This document shows positions 1 to 4,735 of a stretch of 5,056 nt of DNA, piece by piece. The notes under the pieces were generated by a model that ran no database searches, had not been told where the DNA came from, and saw only the letters and a list, made by a program, of their open reading frames with translations. A program made the position numbers and the translations under genes. How positions within the stretch are numbered: position 1 is the stretch's first letter; each line of letters starts with the position of its first letter. This stretch comes from Nitrospinota bacterium (GTDB lineage: Bacteria; Nitrospinota_A; UBA7883; JACRLM01): assembly GCA_015231995.1 (NCBI GenBank), contig JADGAO010000226.1, forward strand, positions 1-5,056. Reading direction: 5' to 3'.

Positions 1-4
1 GCAG

Positions 5-37
5 TTGTCATTCTGAGCGATAGCGAAGAATCTCTCC
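5..37. repeat. Dispersed-type imperfect inverted repeat (partial, at window edge)
   Basis: The segment carries the arms ATTCTGAGC and GCGAAGAAT around a short centre, giving an imperfect inverted repeat at about 10-31, followed by the tail AATCTCTCC. From memory, strings of this form recur as dispersed intergenic repeats in many unrelated bacterial genomes. That cannot be confirmed from one window. It lies in the gap downstream of the exporter permease gene and codes for nothing visible. The 9-base tail AATCTCTCC recurs on the same strand at 2077-2085, inside the other repeat-rich gap, which suggests a related but degenerate unit there. Confidence 0.5.
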
Positions 38-76
38 TCAACTTCGGAATACGGGATAAACTTAACCATCGAGCGC

Positions 77-108
77 AAAATCCAAATTCAACTTCGGTTT
101 TTGGATTT
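77..108 (-). terminator. AT-rich hairpin at the end of the exporter operon, possible weak terminator
   Basis: Read on the minus strand, the arm AAATCCAAA (108-100) overlaps the permease stop codon and pairs with TTTGGATTT (86-78) across a 13-base loop. The 3' arm ends in a short T run (TTTT, 80-77). A 9-bp stem directly at the end of an operon suits a terminator. However, it is AT-rich and the T tract is short and part of the stem, so it would be weak. It could instead be an RNA 3'-end stabiliser or chance. Confidence 0.3.
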
Positions 109-877
109 ATATGACAATTCGCTTTCTAACAAGCCGGGTCGCAAGAACCGCCAAACCCGTTCCTACCGCAACCAGAAAGAGACCGGAGTGTAACAACCCG
201 GCTCCACCCTCGCCGTGGAAAAACCATCGGGCAAGGTTCACCGAGTGGGTGGCCGGCATCGCCAGCGACGCCCATCTGACCGCCTCGTGAAAATTATCCA
301 ACGGAAAAAACACCCCCGACAGGAAAAACATTGGGGCGATAAACAGTGTGAAAAAATAGTTGAAGAACTCATAGCTTGGCGCAACTGCGGAAAAACATAT
401 CGCCGCTGACGAGAACAAAAACCCGGTCATCGCTATCGTGATAAACAGCCCAAGCGATCCCGCCCCCGGCGTGTACAGGCCAAAACCCATCATCACCAGC
501 GCCATCACGGACGACGATATCAGCGCCTTGGTCGTCCCCCATAAAATCTCGCCAAGAACCACGTCCGCAAGCGACACCGGTGTGGATATCACCGATTCGT
601 AAGTGCGTTGCACGGTCATCCGGGTGTATGAGCCAAATGTGCATTCGAACACGGAGGAGTACATGGCGCTGGTCACCATCAGGCCCGGCGCGATGTATTG
701 GGTATAGCTCATCCCGTTCATCGTCTGCAGGTACCCGCCGATCCCGTATCCCATGGCGAAAAGGTATAACAACGGCTCGCCGATGTTTCCCACCAGACTG
801 GGTCTGTAATGGGTGAGATAGACGAGGAAATTGCGTTTCCAAACCTTTAAAGCGCGATGGGTAGGAAAGTTCATCAT
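107..877 (-). CDS. ABC-2 type exporter permease, NodJ-like
   Basis: This is a membrane subunit of an ABC-2 type exporter, expected to form the transmembrane channel with the ATPase encoded just upstream. The 256-residue product has about six hydrophobic segments, near residues 27-47, 62-80, 111-136, 141-165, 172-193 and 230-248. It carries the family's conserved stretches: the early QRTYESVISTPVS motif (about 90-102) and the C-terminal SGVFFPLDNF segment (187-196), followed by the PATHSVNLAR helix. Length and motifs match the NodJ/ABC-2 permease group; NodJ itself exports lipo-chitooligosaccharides, but most relatives have unknown substrates. Three tandem start codons (GTG 880, ATG 877, ATG 874) are possible. 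I chose ATG 877 because the GGAGG at 888-884 lies 6 bases before it and it overlaps the ATPase stop as TGATG, typical of translational coupling. Family is fairly certain, substrate unknown. Confidence 0.9.
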   Translation of the reverse strand: MMNFPTHRALKVWKRNFLVYLTHYRPSLVGNIGEPLLYLFAMGYGIGGYLQTMNGMSYTQYIAPGLMVTSAMYSSVFECTFGSYTRMTVQRTYESVISTPVSLADVVLGEILWGTTKALISSSVMALVMMGFGLYTPGAGSLGLFITIAMTGFLFSSAAICFSAVAPSYEFFNYFFTLFIAPMFFLSGVFFPLDNFHEAVRWASLAMPATHSVNLARWFFHGEGGAGLLHSGLFLVAVGTGLAVLATRLVRKRIVI

Positions 878-1797
878 CACCCGCCTCCGGCCAGTCCTCT
901 GCCGGTGAGGTGGATGAAGAGGTCTTCCAGCGTCGGGCGTCTTACGGTAACAGTTCCCAATTGCTTCAGCTTTTCGAGAGCCGTGTCTGGCGGGTGGAAT
1001 ATCAGGTATCGGGAGCCGGTTTTCTCGAACGTCACGCCGAGGTCTTTCATCGCTTTTCCTGCCGTGTCCGCCATTTCTTCATCGGTATGCAGTTCCGCCG
1101 CCACAGACCCTAACCGCTCTTCCACAAGAGTGGCCGGATGTCCCAGCGCGATGATTTTGCCCATGTCCATGATCGCCACTCTGCCGCATAGCCGTGCGGC
1201 TTCTTCCATATAGTGGGTGGTCAAAATCAATGTAACCCCCTGCCTGTGCAGGCTTTCGAGCTTTTCCCATATAACCATACGCGCCTGAGGGTCCAGCCCT
1301 GTGGTCGGTTCATCGAGTATCAGTATTTTCGGGTCGTTGACAAGCGCGCGGGCGATCAATAATCTCCTTCGCATCCCGCCGGAGAGGGATCGTATTTTCT
1401 CGTCGCGTTTCGCGTTAAGCTCGAAAAAGTTCAGAAGGCTCTCCGCCTTGTCCAGCGCGCTTTTTGAGGGGATTCCGAAATAATCGGCGTAAACCGTGAG
1501 GTTTTGGAGGACGGTCAGGTCGTCGTCGAGACTTTCGTCCTGCGGGGCCACTCCCAATATGGACTTGATGTTCCGGTCGTCCACTCCCGCCGTTTTTCCG
1601 TCCACCACGATGGAGCCGGAAGTTAACGGCGAAAGGCGTTGGATCATACGCATGACGGACGTTTTGCCTGCGCCGTTCGGGCCGAGAAACCCGAAACCCT
1701 CGCCGTCCAGAATGGAAAAATCCACATCGTTCACGGCTAGGAGTGAGCCGTAGCGTTTTACTACGTTTCTCCCTTCGACGATGACAGGGCGTCCCAT
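877..1797 (-). CDS. ABC exporter ATP-binding protein, NodI-like
   Basis: This is the cytoplasmic ATPase that powers the ABC-2 exporter completed by the next gene. From the chosen start the product is 306 residues, the usual NodI length. All nucleotide-binding elements are intact: Walker A GPNGAGKT (39-46), Q-loop Gln86, signature LSGGM (138-142), Walker B ILILDEP with catalytic Glu163, D-loop GLDP (167-170) and switch His195 in TTHYMEEA. The context around the Q-loop and the conserved RALVNDP and LDEPTTGLDPQAR stretches match the NodI/DrrA subfamily of exporters. The frame stays open upstream to 1893, but those 32 extra codons run into intergenic hairpin repeats and precede the normal N terminus (VIVEGRNVVKRYG), so I start at ATG 1797. 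No good Shine-Dalgarno is visible there; TTG 1818 is a less likely alternative. No clear promoter is visible just upstream. Exported substrate cannot be told. Confidence 0.93.
   Translation of the reverse strand: MGRPVIVEGRNVVKRYGSLLAVNDVDFSILDGEGFGFLGPNGAGKTSVMRMIQRLSPLTSGSIVVDGKTAGVDDRNIKSILGVAPQDESLDDDLTVLQNLTVYADYFGIPSKSALDKAESLLNFFELNAKRDEKIRSLSGGMRRRLLIARALVNDPKILILDEPTTGLDPQARMVIWEKLESLHRQGVTLILTTHYMEEAARLCGRVAIMDMGKIIALGHPATLVEERLGSVAAELHTDEEMADTAGKAMKDLGVTFEKTGSRYLIFHPPDTALEKLKQLGTVTVRRPTLEDLFIHLTGRGLAGGG
884..888 (-). promoter_or_regulatory. Ribosome binding site for the permease, inside the ATPase 3' end
   Basis: On the minus strand GGAGG sits within the last codons of the ATPase gene. 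Its distances to the three candidate starts are 3 bases (GTG 880), 6 bases (ATG 877) and 9 bases (ATG 874). The 6-base spacing and the shared A of TGATG favour ATG 877. Placement inside the upstream gene suggests coupled translation of the two exporter subunits. Confidence 0.7.
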
Positions 1798-2118
1798 TCC
1801 CAGGCTAACGTTCGACAAAGCCGCTCGGCGGGGTGTTCTTGTACATTTGCAAAGTAAAGCGAAGGCCGCCATCCTTTTCCCTCCCCTTAACAAGGGGAGG
1901 TGGCGCGTAATCGCGCCGGAGGGGTTTAATTAAACCCCCTCGCCACGTTGTGGCGGTCCCCCGAGCTTCGGGGGACAAAGGGGTGTTCTTCACCCCGTCG
2001 TCTTTGTTTATCAAAGAGCTCTCATTTAGGAGTCCGAGGTGAAGAACACTTCGGACAGTGACAGAAGCATTACGCGAATCTCTCCCACCTAAGAAGGACA
2101 AGGGAAATTTGCGTCCCG
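1798..2118. other. Gene-free gap rich in palindromes between transaldolase and exporter genes
   Basis: I see no credible gene in these roughly 320 bases. The long minus-strand reading frames across it are low-complexity products of palindromes and resemble no protein I know. It contains the hairpin array at 1880-2056, a flanking part with an 11-base direct repeat (GGGGTGTTCTT at 1830-1840 and 1980-1990), and a short stretch (2057-2118) sharing AATCTCTCC with the repeat at the window's left edge. No hairpin here is followed by a T run on either strand, so no canonical terminator for the transaldolase gene is visible. No convincing promoter for the exporter operon was found either. Confidence 0.7.
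1880..2056. repeat. Array of eight consecutive hairpin-forming inverted repeats
   Basis: Eight inverted repeats follow one another with almost no spacing. (1) CCTCCCCTT at 1880-1888 pairs with 1892-1900, loop 3. (2) GGCGCG at 1902-1907 pairs with 1912-1917, loop TAAT. (3) A perfect 18-base palindrome at 1921-1938. (4) CGCCAC at 1941-1946 pairs with 1950-1955. (5) GTCCCCCGA at 1956-1964 pairs with 1968-1976. (6) GGGGTG at 1980-1985 pairs with 1991-1996, loop TTCTT. (7) TCTTTG at 2001-2006 pairs with 2012-2017. (8) GTCCGAGGTG at 2032-2041 pairs with 2047-2056 with one G-T pair, loop AAGAA. Stems differ in sequence, so this is a composite of palindromic units rather than a tandem or CRISPR repeat. 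The first part (aggggagg, then a GC hairpin, then ggaggggttt) resembles dispersed palindromic elements seen in many bacteria, recalled and not checked. Whether it is mobile, structural or regulatory is unknown. Confidence 0.75.
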
Positions 2119-2769
2119 TCATTTGGATTTCGGAACTTTTTCCCAGTCTTTGAGGAACCTCTCGATTCCGATATCGGTCAGCGGATGGCGCAGAAGCTGG
2201 TTTATGACGGACAAAGGTATGGTGGCCACATCCGCGCCCATGCGGGCCGCATCTAGCACATGCAAAGGGTTTCTTACGGACGCCACGATGACCTCCGTGT
2301 CATACCCATAATTGCCGAAAATCTCCAGTATCGGGGATACCGCCTCCATCCCGTAATGGGATATGTCGTCGAGCCTTCCGACGAAGGGGGAAACGTATGT
2401 CGCCCCGGCTTTCGCCGCGAGCAGGGCCTGGTTGGCGGAGAAGACCAGCGTGACGTTCGTCCTGATCTCCTCGGCGGTGAGTATTTTGACGGCGCGCAGT
2501 CCGTCGGCGGTCATCGGTATCTTCACCACGATGTTTTTGTGTATCTTCGCAAGTTTCCTCGCTTCGGCGAGCATCCCATCGCGATCCGTGGAGACGACCT
2601 CCGCGCTTATGGGGCCATCAACCTCCGCCACTATCTCGGCGATAACTGTGGAGAAATCCTTGCCGGTCTTTGCGACCAGCGACGGGTTAGTGGTAACGCC
2701 GTCAACGACGCCAAGCGAGTTGGCCTCGCGTATTTCGTTGATGTCGGCCGAATCTATGAAAATCTTCAT
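2119..2769 (-). CDS. tal: Transaldolase, small TalC/FSA-type subfamily
   Basis: This enzyme should move a dihydroxyacetone unit between sugar phosphates in the non-oxidative pentose phosphate pathway (sedoheptulose 7-phosphate + glyceraldehyde 3-phosphate to erythrose 4-phosphate + fructose 6-phosphate), in the cytosol. The 216-residue product is full length for the short transaldolase group and is a single TIM barrel. Visible motifs are the N-terminal FIDSADINEI with Asp6, GVTTNPS (24-30), the Schiff-base lysine Lys83 in VVKIPMT, YVSPFVGRLDD (125-135) and the phosphate-binding ASVRNP (163-168). Two residues separate it from fructose-6-phosphate aldolase. The position of E. coli FSA Gln59 is Glu57 here (SAEVVS), and FSA Tyr131 is Phe129; both are the transaldolase states. 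ATG 2769 is supported by GGGAG at 2782-2778, 8 bases upstream. A strong promoter lies ahead, so it is probably transcribed independently of the cyclase gene. Confidence 0.95.
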   Translation of the reverse strand: MKIFIDSADINEIREANSLGVVDGVTTNPSLVAKTGKDFSTVIAEIVAEVDGPISAEVVSTDRDGMLAEARKLAKIHKNIVVKIPMTADGLRAVKILTAEEIRTNVTLVFSANQALLAAKAGATYVSPFVGRLDDISHYGMEAVSPILEIFGNYGYDTEVIVASVRNPLHVLDAARMGADVATIPLSVINQLLRHPLTDIGIERFLKDWEKVPKSK

Positions 2770-2833
2770 GAGGAAATCTCCCAGGAACCTGTTTAATGTT
2801 AAATTTGGCGCAATAAACTAAAAGCCCGCGCTT

Positions 2834-2862
2834 ATTATAAGGGAGGAGGGCGTGTCTCTCAA
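2834..2862 (-). promoter_or_regulatory. Sigma-70-type promoter for tal
   Basis: On the minus strand, a -35 box TTGAGA (2862-2857, one mismatch from TTGACA) is followed after exactly 17 bases by a perfect -10 box TATAAT (2839-2834). Transcription would start near 2827, giving a leader of about 58 bases before ATG 2769. The leader includes the inverted repeat TTTAAtgTTAAA (2792-2803), a possible but unsupported operator. The match predicts strong, possibly constitutive expression, as expected for a central-metabolism gene. Confidence 0.8.
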
Positions 2863-2902
2863 CTAATAGTGGAAGGCCGGTTTTTTTAGGATAAGGGGAC
2901 TC

Positions 2903-3824
2903 TCAGTTGTTTTTCTCCGCCAGCGACGTTCCCGGCGCGGCCTCATAAACTGTCACCTTGTTGCGTCCGGCCGCCTTGGACTGGTACATCGCCATGTCCG
3001 CCGCCTTGATCAACGACTCGGCGTCTATCCCATCGCCGGGGAATTCCGCCAAGCCTATGCTTACGCTGACGCTGATGTGGTTTCCATCCGCCCCCGGCGA
3101 ATTCGTAGAAGCGATGGAGGTTCTAATCCGCTCCATCGCCTGGAATGCGTTATTTTTTTCCGTTTCCGGCATGATGATGAAAAACTCCTCGCCTCCGAAA
3201 CGGGACACCACGTCTATGTCCCTCAACTGGGCCTGGATTTTTCCGGCGATTGTGCGGAGAACCTCATCGCCAACGAGGTGCCCGTGAGTGTCGTTTAATT
3301 TCTTGAAATGGTCAATGTCAACCATTCCCACGGTGAATGTCCGCCCGAACCGGTGGCTCCTTTGTAGCTCTATCCCAAGCCTTGTCTCCATCGCCCGGCG
3401 GTTTAACGAGCTTGTCAGGAAGTCCGTGGCGGACTCTTTCCTTAAGCGCTCGGAGCGTTTGATATTGACCCGTATCCTTGCGACCAGTTCGTCGAGCTGG
3501 AACGGTTTGGTTATGTAATCGTCCCCGCCGAGGTGGAACCCGCGCAGTTTGTCTTCGGTGGAGTTTTTGGAAGAGATGAAGATGAAAGGGATGTCGCCCC
3601 TCATAGTTTCAGACCGGACTTTTTGAAGCAGTTCGAAACCGTCCATCTCCGGCATCATGACGTCGGACAAGATCAGGTCAGGCGAAAAGTCGTACAGCTT
3701 GTCCATAGCGTCCATCGCGTTTGCGGACATGACGACGTTAAATGCCCGCTTCCACAAGCTTTATCTCAAGAAGTTTGGCGGTGGCGGGGGAATCTTCCAC
3801 TACAAGGACAACATCTTTCTGCAT
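2903..3824 (-). CDS. Response regulator with GGDEF diguanylate cyclase domain, frameshifted near the N terminus
   Basis: Allowing one frameshift, this is a 306-residue phosphorylation-controlled enzyme that makes cyclic di-GMP from two GTP. The receiver domain (about 1-122) has the acidic pair Glu10-Asp11 (VLVVEDSP), phosphoacceptor Asp54 (LILSDVMMPEMDG), switch Ser84 and Lys106 (TKPF). The GGDEF domain (about 132-295) has an active GGEEF site (210-214), and RDID (201-204) lies five residues before it, an intact inhibitory I-site. The layout is WspR/PleD-like with a single receiver. The first 28 codons (from ATG 3824) end at TAA 3740-3738 after VEAGI. The rest continues one base out of frame with NVVMSANAMDAM, and removing one T of the TTT at 3742-3740 restores an unbroken protein. 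As sequenced, only a receiver-damaged product could start, for example at TTG 3757. A sequencing error, a real mutation or +1 slippage are all possible. The cognate kinase is not in the window. Confidence 0.88.
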
Positions 3825-3858
3825 CTGCCTTACCAGCCCGATTTTGATACTACGGCTC

Positions 3859-3887
3859 ATTATATCATTAGAAAAGTGTAACGTCAA
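3859..3887 (-). promoter_or_regulatory. Sigma-70-type promoter for the receiver-GGDEF gene
   Basis: On the minus strand TTGACG (3887-3882) and a perfect TATAAT (3864-3859) are separated by 17 bases. The predicted start near 3852 lies downstream of the in-frame ATG at 3860, whose first two bases belong to the -10 box. That ATG therefore could not be in the transcript, which supports ATG 3824 as the start, with AAGG (3831-3828) only 3 bases before it as a tight Shine-Dalgarno. MQKDVVLVVEDSP is also a typical receiver N terminus. Confidence 0.75.
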
Positions 3888-3928
3888 AAGACAATCCTGC
3901 ATTTATCTTTCGCCCTATCGGAGGCCAT

Positions 3929-4012
3929 ATGGACGTAAAATCATTTAAATTTGCCCTCTCAGGTTCCCTCCGCGAAATAGGGTGTATCCAAACCCCAGTT
4001 GATTTAGAATAA
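3929..4012 (+). CDS. Possible small ORF of 27 codons upstream of the AMMECR1 gene
   Basis: An ATG at 3929 opens 27 codons ending at TAA 4010-4012. The peptide begins MDVKSFKFALSGSLREIG and ends CIQTPVDLE. GGAGG at 3920-3924 precedes the ATG by 4 bases, a slightly short but usable spacing. It lies 36 bases before the AMMECR1 gene on the same strand, so it could be a leader peptide or a small protein. I recognise no family, see no attenuator-type codon runs and no membrane segment, and a frame this short can arise by chance. No convincing promoter for it was found. Confidence 0.25.
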   Translation: MDVKSFKFALSGSLREIGCIQTPVDLE

Positions 4013-4036
4013 AAGCGAAAAAAGTTTCGTCCCAAT

Positions 4037-4041
4037 GGAGG
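4037..4041 (+). promoter_or_regulatory. Ribosome binding site of the AMMECR1 gene
   Basis: GGAGG, followed by a further GAG, lies 7 bases before ATG 4049. This strong, well-spaced site settles the start. A TAGAAT at 4005-4010 could be a -10 box for this gene, but no matching -35 box is visible 16-18 bases upstream, so I do not call a promoter. Confidence 0.75.
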
Positions 4042-4048
4042 GAGCGCC

Positions 4049-4612
4049 ATGACCTTCCTTATTGGCCCCGATGAGCGCCGCGTACTTCTGCGCCTGGCCA
4101 GAGATTCGATAAACAGCGCCCTGCCGGGCGGCAAAAAACCACCCAAAGATTCGCCGGATATACCCGCCCCGCTAAAACAGCCGTGCGGCGCGTTTGTCAC
4201 CCTCACGAAACATGGAGAGCTTCGCGGTTGCGTTGGCTATGTGGAAGCGGAGGCGCCCTTGTATGAAACCGTTATCGCCGCCGCCAAGTCCGCCGCTTTC
4301 AGGGATACGCGATTCGAACCCGTCGCCTCCTCGGAAATGAAAGATATCGAGATAGAGATTTCCGTTCTCAAGCCGCCCGCGCCGATACAATCATGGAAGG
4401 AAATCGAATTGGGACGGCACGGCATAATCCTCTCCAAACGGGGCAGGCGAGCCCTGTTTTTACCCCATGTGGCTACCGAACGAAACTGGGATTTGCCGAC
4501 AACGTTGACTCATCTTGCGATGAAAGCCGGACTTGCTTCCGACGATTGGCGCGAAGGGGCGAGCTATGAAGTGTTCGAGGCGGAAGTTTTTGGGGAAGGG
4601 GAGGATGTATAG
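4049..4612 (+). CDS. AMMECR1-domain protein (AmmeMemoRadiSam system protein A)
   Basis: The 187-residue product is a complete stand-alone AMMECR1 domain. Diagnostic segments appear in order: PCGAFVTL (45-52), the near-invariant LRGCVG (58-63, usually LRGCIG), AAFRDTRF (82-89), EIEISVL (101-107), the GRHGIIL strand (122-128), LFLPHVATERNWD (136-148) and KAGL...DDW (159-167). The family occurs in all domains of life; the human homologue is linked to a syndrome with Alport disease. In many bacteria the domain is fused to, or next to, a Memo-like protein and a radical SAM enzyme. Its biochemical role is not firmly established to my knowledge. Here neither partner is in the window and the next gene is accB, so any partners must be elsewhere. 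No signal peptide or membrane segment is visible, so it is probably cytosolic. Family assignment is very secure, function is not. Confidence 0.93.
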   Translation: MTFLIGPDERRVLLRLARDSINSALPGGKKPPKDSPDIPAPLKQPCGAFVTLTKHGELRGCVGYVEAEAPLYETVIAAAKSAAFRDTRFEPVASSEMKDIEIEISVLKPPAPIQSWKEIELGRHGIILSKRGRRALFLPHVATERNWDLPTTLTHLAMKAGLASDDWREGASYEVFEAEVFGEGEDV

Positions 4613-4657
4613 CCGGTTTGCCCTGGTTAACGGCTTATGCAAAAGGTTTCTTTGTCA

Positions 4658-4666
4658 TGCTAGAAT
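4658..4666 (+). promoter_or_regulatory. Candidate extended -10 promoter for accB
   Basis: TGCTAGAAT combines an extended -10 TG (4658-4659) with a one-mismatch -10 box (TAGAAT, 4661-4666). No good -35 box lies 16-18 bases upstream (TGCAAA at 4638-4643 is poor), which extended -10 promoters tolerate. The start would be near 4673, giving a leader of about 63 bases. Read-through from the AMMECR1 gene is an alternative way of expressing accB. Confidence 0.4.
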
Positions 4667-4698
4667 GCCATTTTGTTCGCCTTCTTAATTTTAAATAC

Positions 4699-4720
4699 AG
4701 GCCGTTTTTTGTTACGGCTT
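4699..4720 (+). other. Small hairpin in the accB leader
   Basis: AGGCCGT (4699-4705) pairs with ACGGCTT (4714-4720) with one G-U pair, around the loop TTTTTGTT. It ends only 3 bases before the accB Shine-Dalgarno AGGGG (4724-4728). It lacks a following T run, so a terminator is unlikely. It could affect ribosome access to accB or be incidental. Confidence 0.3.
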
Positions 4721-4735
4721 TATAGGGGATAACGC

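Noticed and set aside
369..842. A 157-codon minus-strand frame inside the permease gene
   Set aside because: It is an out-of-frame shadow of the permease, whose own frame has coherent membrane segments and ABC-2 motifs.
1880..2056. CRISPR array
   Set aside because: The hairpins differ in sequence and there are no identical repeats with regular unique spacers, nor cas genes.
1805..2122. A 105-codon minus-strand reading frame across the gap
   Set aside because: It is made of palindromic repeat sequence, matches no protein I know and overlaps the tal stop. The repeats explain the open frame.
2260..2821. Long plus-strand frames opposite tal
   Set aside because: They are antisense shadows of a gene with clear transaldolase motifs and its own promoter and ribosome binding site.
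2871..2887. GGCCGG followed by seven Ts on the plus strand, looking like a terminator
   Set aside because: There is no real stem before the T run and no plus-strand gene upstream to terminate.
3868..4206. A 112-codon minus-strand frame opposite the AMMECR1 start
   Set aside because: It is antisense to well-conserved AMMECR1 codons and shows no recognisable domain.
4611..4635. AGCCG...CGGCT hairpin just after the AMMECR1 gene as a terminator
   Set aside because: The 5-bp stem has a 15-base loop and no T run after it, so it is too weak to call.
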